A DNA stretch of 64,000 nucleotides. Source: Bacteroidota bacterium (GTDB lineage Bacteria; Bacteroidota; Ignavibacteria; Palsa-1295). The stretch is from positions 1 to 64,000 of the forward strand of contig JAFDZW010000002.1 of assembly GCA_018266755.1 (NCBI GenBank), given 5' to 3'. The notes below the pieces were generated by a model that was given only the letters and a program-made list of their open reading frames with translations, searched no databases and was not told the DNA's origin. The position numbers and the translations under genes were made by a program. Positions 35,011 to 42,964 of the stretch are shown here, piece by piece; position 1 is the stretch's first letter, and every line of letters begins with the position of its first letter.

Positions 35011-35112
35011 CTATTGTGGCAGATATCGCAGGTACGTTTGCAATATGTCGCGTCTCATATCATGAGTATCCGGATGGTTAGAAATATACGTGACTTTTCG
35101 GTTACTTGTATA
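35011..35112 (-). pseudogene. Relic copy of the arsR start and promoter
   Basis: From 35048 to 35110 the sequence matches the arsR 5' end and promoter (33211-33274) over about 63 bp with roughly nine differences, including an unbroken match of about 20 nt. Read leftward it starts MRRDILQ, close to the regulator's MRRDVFQ, then runs out at a stop (35011) after 15 residues. The upstream operator is kept as GTAACCGAAAAGTCAC, the second one is damaged, and the -7 element is TATATTTC in place of TATGTTTG. It is a duplicated fragment, not a working regulator. Confidence 0.75.
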
Positions 35113-35287
35113 TACATTCCGATTTTTCTCCCAGCGATTAAACATTTTATTTTCAATACTTTATATTAGAATGCATCCAGGATGCAATCTCTCGTTCACC
35201 AGTAGATTGCCTCCGGTCATCCGGTGCGTTGGTCAGAAATCAATCACCAGTGTATATTTTCCCTGAGAGCATCTTATTTTTGTTGCT

Positions 35288-36316
35288 ATGAAACCTGCCC
35301 TGATAATTCTGCTTTTCCTGACCACCCCAGGTCCACTAGTGGCACAGCAGCCGACCATTACTAAACTAGTGGCCGACGAAGCGAAAAGTTTACTACAGAT
35401 CAGGGGTCAATTCGGAACGGTGACAGGTTCGGTTCTGATAGCGGATACAACTCTCGATGTCGTCTCTTGGAGCGATTCGCTTATAGTGTGCAACCTGCCT
35501 GATAGTGGGCGAGGAGCAGGAGGAAATGTAACAGTCAAAACTCAAGATGCCATAAGCAATGAGAGGTTTCTGAGCGTTTTCAAGCTCGATGTGTTTCACT
35601 CAGATTGGTATTTCGCCAATGGGGGCAACAATCCCAAAGGCTATTTCTCGTGGTCCATCGCATTCCGGGCAGACATAGGGTCGTACCTCGGGTCGGATTC
35701 CCTACAAGTATTCGAGGCTTCAAAAGTGTCCTATGGAAGTGCCCTAGACCCTATTACTTCTGAGTCAAGAAAAGTCAACTGGGAGGATACAGCAGCCCAT
35801 CAGACTTCAGGAATTGCTGTTTCAGGCGTGCTCAACAAGTATAGTCGAACGATCAAACTAATTGCTGGAATGCAGTTTGATAACCCCTTCGGAGCTGCGC
35901 ATTACTCTTCCTCGGGTTATGCCACGAAGCCGTTTACGTACGATACGCTAGGGAATATATTTGGGTACTGGGACTTTATCACCATAGGGGGCGGAATGCA
36001 AGCTGATCAGAATTATGTCTCCGGCAAAATCCTATTCCCTCCGTCAATGATAAACACGGTTGTGGTTAGCCCTCCCAAGGACGATCAGATACGATTGACG
36101 CGCGATCGACATTCGATAAAAATTCACTCGAGCTGTGACCTTGGCAAGACGACTATCTTGCTTTACTCGGTCAATGGTACCCTGCTTTCACACGATATAG
36201 TCAATCTGGCAGTAGGCGGAGAATACACCATTGATGTGAAAAGTATATCCGCGCAAGAGGGTTTTGTGGTACTACAGACTGAGAAGGGGTTGATCTGCAG
36301 GAAGATAATATTATAA
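35288..36316 (+). CDS. Secreted IPT/TIG-type protein
   Basis: A 342-residue protein with a signal peptide (to about VAQQ, residue 20). Residues 22-95 look like an IPT/TIG immunoglobulin-like domain (ITKLVADEAKSLLQIRGQFG, VVSWSDSLIVCNLPDS). The rest is beta-rich with no recognised domain. The tail (ILLYSVNGTLLSHDIVNLAVGGEYTIDV) resembles a T9SS sorting domain but lacks the NPNP motif, so export by that route is likely but not certain. Codon use looks more AT-rich than its neighbours, and it lies between two repeat-like stretches. Confidence 0.7.
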   Translation: MKPALIILLFLTTPGPLVAQQPTITKLVADEAKSLLQIRGQFGTVTGSVLIADTTLDVVSWSDSLIVCNLPDSGRGAGGNVTVKTQDAISNERFLSVFKLDVFHSDWYFANGGNNPKGYFSWSIAFRADIGSYLGSDSLQVFEASKVSYGSALDPITSESRKVNWEDTAAHQTSGIAVSGVLNKYSRTIKLIAGMQFDNPFGAAHYSSSGYATKPFTYDTLGNIFGYWDFITIGGGMQADQNYVSGKILFPPSMINTVVVSPPKDDQIRLTRDRHSIKIHSSCDLGKTTILLYSVNGTLLSHDIVNLAVGGEYTIDVKSISAQEGFVVLQTEKGLICRKIIL

Positions 36317-36489
36317 TGTATAGACTGACCGCATTAATCGGAACAGTATACCTAGCAGCTGCAAATGTACCTGCCCGTTGATCAAGACGCCTTCGTAAGT
36401 TACCAAGCGTCTAACTAATGACCCATCGGCTATTCGGGGGCAGGCAAGGTGCCCGCAATATTAAATCTCAAAAATAAGCACTTTGCCTA
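36317..36489. other. Gap after the IPT/TIG gene
   Basis: No coding frame is supported. A weak hairpin, AGACGC with GCGTCT (about 36383-36410), may end the upstream transcript; the remainder is AT-rich up to the next promoter. Confidence 0.4.
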
Positions 36490-36520
36490 TTGACAATTAG
36501 TACATATTTCCGTATATTTG
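36490..36520 (+). promoter_or_regulatory. Strong Bacteroidota-type promoter with overlapping operator
   Basis: TTG (36490-36492), 20 bp, TATATTTG (36513-36520): a full match to the Bacteroidota consensus in sequence and spacing. A perfect 11-bp inverted repeat, GTACATATTTC (36500-36510) with GAAATATGTAC (36527-36537), straddles the -7 element and start site, as a repressor site would. Confidence 0.65.
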
Positions 36521-36524
36521 CATC

Positions 36525-36592
36525 GTGAAATATGTACCACACGGCCATCGGCCCAGAGTGTCAAAACGTCCGCTTCGGCGGACGTTTTCGTT
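36525..36592 (+). ncRNA. Candidate small RNA of about 65 nt
   Basis: Between the promoter above and a strong terminator there is room only for a short transcript. It would contain the 3' arm of the operator repeat, an unstructured CGGCCATCGGCCCAGAG segment (with a small GGCC palindrome), and the terminator. An ATG at 36533 opens a frame that runs through the terminator, so translation is not well supported. An independently transcribed sRNA is the simplest reading, unproven. Confidence 0.4.
36563..36588. terminator. Perfect terminator hairpin with TTCG loop
   Basis: AAAACGTCCGC-TTCG-GCGGACGTTTT: 11 perfect pairs closed by an extra-stable tetraloop. It would terminate in either direction. No protein gene ends close by on either side, which leaves the candidate small RNA as its owner. 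Confidence 0.85.
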
Positions 36593-36679
36593 TGGGGTGG
36601 TTGGTGGTGTGTGCACAATCATATTGTTTGATTGTAATGGGTTACAGACCCAATTTCCGGATTTGAGTACCTGGTACTG

Positions 36680-36837
36680 CCCGCCCACGACTAAAGTCGT
36701 GGTCTATGTGTCATTCGGTCCTTCGGACGCTGAATGCGGGCTTCGTCCGAAGGACCGAATGAAACATAGACCGGGGTTTCAACCCGGGCGGGGGTCGGGG
36801 TGGCTCCGCCGAAGGAGCACGGACTAAGAGTCCGTGC
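36680..36837. repeat. Multi-hairpin palindromic element
   Basis: An outer stem CCCGCCC (36680-36686) / GGGCGGG (36786-36792) encloses three hairpins: CCACGAC-TAAA-GTCGTGG (36685-36702), a long one with 27-nt arms differing at one base (36703-36729 and 36744-36770), and CCGGG/CCCGG (36771-36787). Two more follow: GCTCC/GGAGC (36803-36818) and GCACGGACT-AAG-AGTCCGTGC (36817-36837). The last recurs in queA (39044) and in part at 48343. It looks like a REP-like or miniature mobile element. A frame across this stretch (36525-36827) has no coding features. Confidence 0.75.
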
Positions 36838-36897
36838 CACTGCTGGGGCAACACAGGCGTTCGGAATGCCTCCTACTCACCGATTGTTTGGCAGACA

Positions 36898-37221
36898 ATG
36901 AAGATCCTGTTTTCCGTCATTCTTCTCGTCGGGGCGTTCTACTTTATCTGGTGGGGATATAAGAACTTACTCCGTCGCGAGCGCGACCGCGACGCTGGCG
37001 TCCCGGAAGGCGTGGCCTGCCATCTCTGTGGCGAGGGCTATGCGGCCGAAGAGGTTGTGACCGTCGAAAAGCGAGCGGGCTTCGAAAATTACTTCTGCGG
37101 CAATTGCATCGCAAAGCTTGCGGCAGCGTACAACGAATTGGTGATCGAAGGCACCGCACGACCCATCTTCGAACATCACGTGCTCAACGGCGATAACGGA
37201 TCGGTCGCGCACTATAACTAA
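36898..37221 (+). CDS. Small membrane-anchored zinc-ribbon protein
   Basis: A 107-residue protein: an N-terminal transmembrane helix (residues 3-20), a basic stretch (RRERDRD), then a rubredoxin-type zinc knuckle with Cys41-x2-Cys44 and Cys67-x2-Cys70, and a short tail. It overlaps the dihydrouridine synthase start by one base (TAATG). I do not recognise the family. The coupling with a tRNA-modifying enzyme may simply reflect shared expression. Confidence 0.65.
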   Translation: MKILFSVILLVGAFYFIWWGYKNLLRRERDRDAGVPEGVACHLCGEGYAAEEVVTVEKRAGFENYFCGNCIAKLAAAYNELVIEGTARPIFEHHVLNGDNGSVAHYN

Positions 37222-38225
37222 TGGCAAGGATCGGAACCATAGACCTGGGCGAACGGCCGCTGCTACTCGCGCCGATGGAGGACGTGACGGATGTCTCGTT
37301 CCGCATCATCGCGCGCCGCATGGGCGCCGATGCGGTCTATACCGAATTCATCTCGAGCGAAGCGATCATCCGCGCGATCGCCAAGCAGATGAAGAAGATG
37401 ACGATGCTCGAAGAAGAGCGGCCACTTGCAATACAGATCTATGGCGGCGACCCCGATGTGATGGGCGACGCTGCGCAAGTCTCCGAAGCCGCTGGCCCCG
37501 ACTTCCTCGACATCAATTGCGGTTGTTGGGTGAAGAATGTTGCCGGCAAAGGCGCAGGTGCCGGACTCTTGAAAGATCCGCCGCGCATGATCAAGATGGT
37601 CAAGTCGGTCGTCGATGCCGTGAAGCTTCCGGTGACGGTCAAGACGCGACTCGGTTGGGATCAGGAGACGATCAATATCCTCGACCTCGCACCGATGCTC
37701 GAACAGGCAGGCGCGGCGGCGCTTACGATCCATTGCCGAACCCGTTCGCAAGGACATAGTGGGGCGGCCGATTGGAGTTGGATCCCCCGCATAAAAGAGC
37801 GTGTGAAGATCCCGGTGTTTCTCAACGGCGACGTCAACTCACCCGAAGCTGCCGACCGCGCATTCCGCGAGACGGGCTGCGACGCCGTCATGATCGCCCG
37901 CGCCGCGATCAGCAACCCGTTCATCTTCCGCGAGACGAAGGAATTCTTCAAGACGGGTTCGTACTCGCCTGCGTCGCTCGAAGAACGCATCGAGCTGTGC
38001 TTGAGTCACTTGCGCCACTCGATCGACCTTCGCACTGAGAAGGGCGGCATCCCGAACTTCCGCAAATATTATCTCGGCTACTTCAAAGGCGTCTATGGCG
38101 CATCGAAGCTCCGCGCCGATCTGATGCAGATCTGGAGCTACACCGAAGTAGAAGAGCGCCTCTGGAAATTCGCGGCGGAAGCGAAGGAGCGATCAACCAT
38201 GCTTGTTGAAGTAGCCAGTAGTTAG
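37221..38225 (+). CDS. dusB: tRNA-dihydrouridine synthase
   Basis: A 334-residue flavoenzyme that reduces uridine to dihydrouridine in tRNA D-loops with NADPH. Typical segments: LLLAPMEDVTDVSFRII at the N-terminus, FLDINCGCWVKNVAGKGAGAGLL with the catalytic Cys, PVTVKTRLGW, and LTIHCRTRSQGHSGAADW. NCGCW differs slightly from the usual NMGCP. The last codons (VASS and stop) lie inside the dispersed GTAGCCAGTAG repeat, so the C-terminus may have been altered by it. It forms a unit with queA 5 bp downstream. The DusB subgroup is the most likely. Confidence 0.9.
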   Translation: MARIGTIDLGERPLLLAPMEDVTDVSFRIIARRMGADAVYTEFISSEAIIRAIAKQMKKMTMLEEERPLAIQIYGGDPDVMGDAAQVSEAAGPDFLDINCGCWVKNVAGKGAGAGLLKDPPRMIKMVKSVVDAVKLPVTVKTRLGWDQETINILDLAPMLEQAGAAALTIHCRTRSQGHSGAADWSWIPRIKERVKIPVFLNGDVNSPEAADRAFRETGCDAVMIARAAISNPFIFRETKEFFKTGSYSPASLEERIELCLSHLRHSIDLRTEKGGIPNFRKYYLGYFKGVYGASKLRADLMQIWSYTEVEERLWKFAAEAKERSTMLVEVASS

Positions 38226-38230
38226 TAGCC
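38211..38230. repeat. GTAGCCAGTAG-type repeat at the dus/queA junction
   Basis: GTAGCCAGTAGTTAGTAGCC covers the last four sense codons and the stop of dus and ends at the queA start. It is the same repeat type as the inverted repeat at 28661-28743. Confidence 0.7.
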
Positions 38231-39310
38231 ATGCTCCATCTGTCAGACTACGACTACGTTCTTCCCGAAGATCTGATCGCAAAATATCCGCTGCCGAATC
38301 GGAGCGATTCGCGGATGCTGGTTCTCGATCGCGAGAGTGGTTCGCTCATTGATACAAGTTTCAAGTCGATCGTTGACTACATCAATGCAGGCGATTGTCT
38401 GGTCGTCAACGAGACGAAGGTGATCCCGGCACGCCTGCATGCGGTTCGTGAGGCGACGGGCGCACGGGTTGAGATATTCCTTGAGCATCGTCAGGCCGAT
38501 ACGACCGACACATGGCGGGTACTCGCAGCGCCGGCGAAGAAATTGAAAACCGGCGAGCGATTCGTCATCACGGGTGACCTATCATGCACAGTCCTTGAGG
38601 AATTGCCCGAGGGTGAGCGCATCGTACGATTCGAATCGGCAAGCGGGAATGTCGAAGATGCACTCGATGCGGCAGGGCAAATGCCGATCCCACCCTACTT
38701 GCATCGCGAGGCAGATGCGTCAGACCGCGAACGCTACCAGACTGTCTATGCGAACACGATAGGCGCCGTCGCTGCACCGACAGCGGGGTTGCATTTCACC
38801 CCGGAGATATTATCCGCTCTCGAGGCGAAGGGCGTGAAGATAGCCAAAGTGACGCTGCACGTCGGACTCGGGACGTTCCGTCCCGTCGAGACCGAAGACA
38901 TCACGGCCCACCGCATGCATAGCGAGCGATACGTCGTGACGAAGGAAGCCGCGACGATCATCAACGAGCCCCGCAAGAACGGAGGCCGCATCGTAGCCGT
39001 CGGGACGACGGCAGCGAGAACACTGGAGACCGTTGCATCAGTGGAACGGACTCTTAGTCCGTTCTCGTCGGCTGAACGCCCGCGTCACTTCATCGAGGCA
39101 GGCGAAGGCGACACGGCCATCTTCATTTACCCGCCCTACAAATTCAAAGTGGTTGACGTTCTACTGACCAACTTCCACCAGCCGAAGTCAACGCTTCTGA
39201 TGATGATCAGCGCGCTGGCAGGCTACGACAATATCCGCAACGCATACGCACATGCGGTCGAACAGAGGTATCGGTTCCTCAGCTACGGCGATGCGATGCT
39301 GATCCGCTGA
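38231..39310 (+). CDS. queA: S-adenosylmethionine:tRNA ribosyltransferase-isomerase
   Basis: A 359-residue queuosine-pathway enzyme that transfers a ribosyl group from SAM to 7-aminomethyl-7-deazaguanine in tRNA. It has YDYVLPEDLIAKYPLPNRSDSRML, LVVNETKVIPARLHA, GAVAAPTAGLHFTPEIL, GLGTFRPVETEDI and the closing VVDVLLTNFHQPKSTLLMM. Between GTTAARTLE and DTAIFIYP there are 27 residues, where Escherichia coli QueA as I recall it has about 16; the extra part coincides with the palindrome at 39044-39064, encoding VERTLSPF. The insertion keeps the frame, so the enzyme is probably active. Confidence 0.95.
   Translation: MLHLSDYDYVLPEDLIAKYPLPNRSDSRMLVLDRESGSLIDTSFKSIVDYINAGDCLVVNETKVIPARLHAVREATGARVEIFLEHRQADTTDTWRVLAAPAKKLKTGERFVITGDLSCTVLEELPEGERIVRFESASGNVEDALDAAGQMPIPPYLHREADASDRERYQTVYANTIGAVAAPTAGLHFTPEILSALEAKGVKIAKVTLHVGLGTFRPVETEDITAHRMHSERYVVTKEAATIINEPRKNGGRIVAVGTTAARTLETVASVERTLSPFSSAERPRHFIEAGEGDTAIFIYPPYKFKVVDVLLTNFHQPKSTLLMMISALAGYDNIRNAYAHAVEQRYRFLSYGDAMLIR
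39044..39064. repeat. Palindrome GAACGGACT-CTT-AGTCCGTTC inside queA
   Basis: Its 17-nt core is the exact reverse complement of the core of the last hairpin at 36817-36837. It lies within the coding sequence where the protein is longer than usual. Confidence 0.75.
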
Positions 39311-39312
39311 AC

Positions 39313-39846
39313 CTACTTGCAGTCCTGCGGCATCATCTCCACCTTCGACGAATCGAAGCCGAGTGACTGGGCCTTTGAGAGCAGCGTGGAGATCGTCTCT
39401 TTCGGAAGCGTCTTCTCGCGGGCGAGGATCCAAAGGTAATCGCGGGCCGGTTCACCAACCATGGCGTACTTGTAGTCGGGGTCCAAGGCTATCACCCAAT
39501 ATGCCCCCGCGAACGGCCAGAAGAAACGCACCTTCAATTTTGCCGGCTCGGCAGGATCGACAACCCAGGCTGTGCCGGTCGCACTTTTTCGGACGTTCGG
39601 TTCGTCAACTTTGTATCCGGCGTTCGTCACTTTGATGTCGCCGTTTTCTTTGAGTTCGTAGTTGGCCGTGACGCACGTCAAACCGGATTCAAAGCGGTTC
39701 GGTAGTTTCGCAATCTCATACCAAGTGCCGAGGTAGCGTTTGAGATCGAGCGACGCAACCACGGGCAATGCAGGTGTGGTCGCGGTACACCCAACGAATG
39801 CCGCAAGACCTGCGACCATTATAACGGGCAAGAATAGGTTTCTCAT
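39313..39846 (-). CDS. blc: Outer membrane lipoprotein, Blc-type lipocalin
   Basis: A 177-residue bacterial lipocalin. The signal ends in the lipobox AFVGC (Cys20), and the first barrel motif LKRYLGTWYEIAKLPNRFE is canonical, with the later YAMVGEPARDYLWILAREK. Blc proteins bind lysophospholipids or fatty acids at the outer membrane and rise under envelope stress. It converges with queA, leaving 2 bp, and is transcribed with or after holA, which ends 70 bp upstream. Confidence 0.92.
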   Translation of the reverse strand: MRNLFLPVIMVAGLAAFVGCTATTPALPVVASLDLKRYLGTWYEIAKLPNRFESGLTCVTANYELKENGDIKVTNAGYKVDEPNVRKSATGTAWVVDPAEPAKLKVRFFWPFAGAYWVIALDPDYKYAMVGEPARDYLWILAREKTLPKETISTLLSKAQSLGFDSSKVEMMPQDCK

Positions 39847-39915
39847 GATTGTATATACGTTTTCGGACTCTGGGATGGTTTTGTCGTCGGGAAAAGGTGG
39901 GTCCGACGGTTGGGA

Positions 39916-40950
39916 TCAATGGGTGGGGATGATCTCCGACACTAAACGCTCGACCAACAACGTCTCGTCCACCCGCGCGCGACGGGTCTGAAGCTCGGCT
40001 CGAACGATCGCCTTCATCGCATCGTCAAGCTGCTTGCCGGAGAATGCACGAGCAGCGTTGATGTAATCTTTCACGTAGTACGCCGCGCCGCCATAGAGGT
40101 CGAGTGCTTTGGCGATCTCCTGATCGCCCGACTTCCCTGCCATTTCTCTCGCAACCGTTAGCTGTTCGAAGTAGCGGGCGAGCGTCGAGAGGATGCCGTA
40201 CATCCCGCGCTTGTCGGCCTGCATGATGCCAAGGACGATCTCGGTCGCAAGTGCCTTATTGCGCACACCGACGGCTTTGGAGAGATTAAAGACGTTGTAC
40301 GTTGGCGAAATACTGATGCATGCCTCAACGTCAGTCTGCGTGATGGCATCGTTGTCGCCGACATACGTCACCAGCTTTTCCAGCTCATTGGCAAGTGCAC
40401 GCAGATCGGTGCCGATGAGGCTCACCAGCATCTGCGCCGCTCGTGTGTCGAGTCGCTTCGCGTAGCGCTCGGCTCGTTCGGCGATCCACTGCGTCGCTCC
40501 GCTTTCGCGCATCGGTGCGAACTCGGCGGCCGTCGAATTGGCAAGCAGTCCTTTCCACGGATGTGTGTTCTTGGCTCCGGGCTTTGATGTGTCGAGGATC
40601 AGTACGCATGATCGATTGGGATCTTCGAGATATCCTGCGATCATCTCATTCTCTTCCTGCTTGCGTTGTTCGCTACGGGCGGTGAAAAGCTTCTCGCAAT
40701 TTCGGCAGATGACGAGCCGGATATCCGCCATCACCGGATATGCACGAGCTGCGGCGAGGATATCCCTGAGCTTCGCTTCTGCGCCATCGAACTGATCGAA
40801 ATTGAACGAGCGAAGCGCCGCATCGGGCTGCAGCAGTTCGATGGCCTTACGCAGGAGTTCGTCGCGCAAGAATTCTTCCTCACCATAGAAGAAGTACACC
40901 GCGTCTGCGCGGCCCGACTTCCAGGCTTTCTCGATCTGTTCAGGTGTCAT
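39916..40950 (-). CDS. holA: DNA polymerase III subunit delta
   Basis: A 344-residue clamp-loader delta subunit. The N-terminal AVYFFYGEEEFLRDELL, SFNFDQFDGAEAKLRDILAAARAYPVMADIRLVICRNCEKL and a middle GTDLRALANELEKLVTYVGDN are typical. It opens the beta clamp within the replisome. Its ATG overlaps the stop of the T9SS-like gene by 4 bp (ATGA), an odd pairing for a replication gene. It ends 70 bp before blc. Confidence 0.92.
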   Translation of the reverse strand: MTPEQIEKAWKSGRADAVYFFYGEEEFLRDELLRKAIELLQPDAALRSFNFDQFDGAEAKLRDILAAARAYPVMADIRLVICRNCEKLFTARSEQRKQEENEMIAGYLEDPNRSCVLILDTSKPGAKNTHPWKGLLANSTAAEFAPMRESGATQWIAERAERYAKRLDTRAAQMLVSLIGTDLRALANELEKLVTYVGDNDAITQTDVEACISISPTYNVFNLSKAVGVRNKALATEIVLGIMQADKRGMYGILSTLARYFEQLTVAREMAGKSGDQEIAKALDLYGGAAYYVKDYINAARAFSGKQLDDAMKAIVRAELQTRRARVDETLLVERLVSEIIPTH

Positions 40951-41663
40951 CGGATACGGGTGAGCGAACGACGGAGCACACGATTCCCGGCTTGCAAAAC
41001 GATCGGGTACGAACCGGACTGCAGATCGCGCACATTGATACGAACGCTGTGCCAGCCGACTGCCGGCGAAGACTCGTCAACGATGCGCTTGATCTCGAAC
41101 CCCATCTGATCGAACAAGGCAAGGCGGACAAGCGGATAATCGCGGTCCACGTAATATCGAATGGTGGTCCAATCCCCGGTGACGTAGGAAACCGGGTTGG
41201 GTACATTCTGCTCGAGTGCAAGAGGATTCTCGATTACGGGTGTCGTTTCGACAGGCTCGGGCGCCGCTGTCACATCGTCACTCAATCCGATCGTCCCGCC
41301 GGACGGTGATATGAGAATATGATTATTCGGATCGTTGCTCGTTGGTCCGATAATCATCTTTCCTTTGATATCGATCAAGCCGCTCGAAACCATCAACGAA
41401 CGAATGTGAATCTCGGGACCGGAATCGACGGTCATACGGACGTCGCGGTCGATGACGACATCGACATTGCGGCTCTGCGGCGAGCCCGGGTACACGCCGT
41501 CGGGTGGTCTGAGCCAGATGCCGCCGTTATCTTGCTCCCAGTTGCGGCTGTCGGACCAGTTACCGCTGGCAGCCGCGTGGAATATCGGTTGTGCAACGCT
41601 ATCGACTCCGCCCACCAGCAGGAAGCAACTCACGAGCAGACAATATGCGGAACTGGCCTTCAT
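40947..41663 (-). CDS. Secreted protein with T9SS-like C-terminal domain
   Basis: A 238-residue protein from the ATG at 41663, preferred to 41678, with a signal peptide ending SVAQ. The N-terminal part is a small beta-helix-like or G8-like stretch (GNWSDSRNWEQ, VVIDRDVRMTVDSG, IHIRSLMVSSGLIDIKGKM). The C-terminus (LEQNVPNPVS, YYVDRDYPLVRLALFDQMGFEI, SGSYPIVL) resembles a T9SS sorting domain of the type following Q-N-x-PNP. It overlaps holA by 4 bp. Its role outside the cell is unknown. Confidence 0.75.
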   Translation of the reverse strand: MKASSAYCLLVSCFLLVGGVDSVAQPIFHAAASGNWSDSRNWEQDNGGIWLRPPDGVYPGSPQSRNVDVVIDRDVRMTVDSGPEIHIRSLMVSSGLIDIKGKMIIGPTSNDPNNHILISPSGGTIGLSDDVTAAPEPVETTPVIENPLALEQNVPNPVSYVTGDWTTIRYYVDRDYPLVRLALFDQMGFEIKRIVDESSPAVGWHSVRINVRDLQSGSYPIVLQAGNRVLRRSLTRIR

Positions 41664-41816
41664 TCGTACCATGCACAACCTTGCACGCGCGCGATGCGGT
41701 TCCGACGCACCGTGCGGGCATACCGATTCGATGAATTCCTTTTCAGCAAGATGTTATTAAACAAGTCCTTCCAAACTGCGTCTACACTAACAACGACAAT
41801 GAGAAAGGGACAGATC

Positions 41817-42239
41817 ATGAAGACCACAACGATTATTCGCCGCACATTCCTCCTCTTCGCGCTGGCTGGTGCCACGACACAAGCCGTCGCACAACCGAAC
41901 GACGAGAACGCACGGCAGCAACGTATCGACCGCCGCATCGAGCACATGAAGAAGCACCTTGCGATTAGCGATGAACAAGCATCGAAGATCGCGAGCGTGC
42001 TTCAAACCGAACACAAAGTAATTGCTGACGACCGTGCAGCGCTTCGTGCGGCAGCACCGGAAGGAAAGCTCTTGGCGCGGACACAACTGCAAAAAGACCG
42101 GATCGAAATGCGCTCACAAGTTCTGGCGAACCTCAATGCAAACCAATTAGCAAAAGCAGAAGAGCTTCGCAAACGGCATGCGGCACGCGAACATATTCAA
42201 CGAATGTCTTACCACGATATGCGCTTGATGCACCGCTAA
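41817..42239 (+). CDS. Spy/CpxP-like periplasmic helical protein
   Basis: A 140-residue protein starting at 41817, with a purine-rich AGAAAGGGA before it and a signal peptide ending AVAQ near residue 23. The mature part is a charged helical hairpin with repeated spacing (RIDRRIEHMKKHLAISDEQASKIASVL and QVLANLNANQLAKAEELR), of the LTxxQ / Spy family that chaperones unfolded periplasmic proteins. The later ANQLAKAEELRKR is the expected second copy. It is preceded by a divergent secreted-protein gene. Confidence 0.75.
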   Translation: MKTTTIIRRTFLLFALAGATTQAVAQPNDENARQQRIDRRIEHMKKHLAISDEQASKIASVLQTEHKVIADDRAALRAAAPEGKLLARTQLQKDRIEMRSQVLANLNANQLAKAEELRKRHAAREHIQRMSYHDMRLMHR

Positions 42240-42262
42240 CGATTCATGGTATTCTCTATATC

Positions 42263-42292
42263 GCCTCGCTGTCCTATGACGGACGGCGAGGC
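42263..42292. terminator. Hairpin between convergent genes
   Basis: GCCTCGC (42263-42269) and GCGAGGC (42286-42292) pair, with an inner GTCC/GGAC; a short T-containing tail (TTGTT) follows rightward. It probably ends the Spy-like gene, and may act on rnhB as well. Confidence 0.6.
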
Positions 42293-42296
42293 TTGT

Positions 42297-42947
42297 TCAT
42301 TCCACGAAGAGCGTCGGCACCGATGACTTGAGGACAAAACTGCGACGATGTACATCACAATAACCATGCTCCGCGATCGCCAGACGATGCTCGTGCGTAC
42401 CGTAGCCTTTGTTTTTGTCGAACCGATAAGCCGGGTAACGCAAGTGGAGCTCTCGCATGATCCGGTCTCTGGTCACTTTTGCAACGATCGATGCTGCAGC
42501 AATGCTCGGACTCTCGGCATCTCCGCCTACGATCGTGCGGAACGGGAGATCGAGCGACGTTCGAAAATAATTGCCATCGACGAGCAGTATGTCCGGTTCG
42601 ACCGTTCGTCGTAACTCCTGCACCGCATCGGTCATTGCAAGCATCGTTCCACGGAGAATATTGTGGTGGTCGATCTCTTGGGGAGAACGGATCCCGACCC
42701 CGATGCCGAGACAGATTGACGGCAATACGTCGAACAGCGCCTCGCGTGCATCTTCACTCAGTTGCTTGGAATCGTCCAGCCCAAACGCAGAGCGCGGGAG
42801 AGGACCATCGAGTCTGAGCGCGACGGCTGCCGCGACGACCGGTCCGGCGAGCGGGCCGCGCCCCGCTTCGTCGATCCCAACGATCACGCGCTTGCCTTCT
42901 GTGCGGAGTGCTCGCTCGTGTCGCCAGGTGATCGTTCGCTCTTTCAT
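42297..42947 (-). CDS. rnhB: Ribonuclease HII
   Basis: A 216-residue type 2 RNase H that cuts RNA-DNA hybrids and single ribonucleotides. The catalytic segment VIVGIDEAGRGPLAGPVVAAAV (Asp26, Glu27), the Asp of LLVDGNYFR and the SIAAASIVAKVTRD and YDVRY-like YPAYRFDKNKGYGTHEH segments are present. Length is as usual. It lies 17 bp downstream of the Omp85 gene in the same direction. Confidence 0.95.
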   Translation of the reverse strand: MKERTITWRHERALRTEGKRVIVGIDEAGRGPLAGPVVAAAVALRLDGPLPRSAFGLDDSKQLSEDAREALFDVLPSICLGIGVGIRSPQEIDHHNILRGTMLAMTDAVQELRRTVEPDILLVDGNYFRTSLDLPFRTIVGGDAESPSIAAASIVAKVTRDRIMRELHLRYPAYRFDKNKGYGTHEHRLAIAEHGYCDVHRRSFVLKSSVPTLFVE

Positions 42948-42964
42948 GCGGCAAAACTACGACG

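Noticed and set aside
36591-36680. Possible transposase remnant beside the palindromic element
   Set aside because: No frame there resembles a transposase or any known protein fragment.
36525-36827. A 100-residue open frame across the gene-poor region
   Set aside because: It runs through a terminator hairpin and the palindromic element, is Arg/Gly/Pro-rich only because of the palindromes, and has no ribosome site or recognisable domain.
36680-36837. CRISPR repeat array
   Set aside because: The hairpins differ in sequence and spacing, with no regular repeats and spacers and no cas genes in the window.
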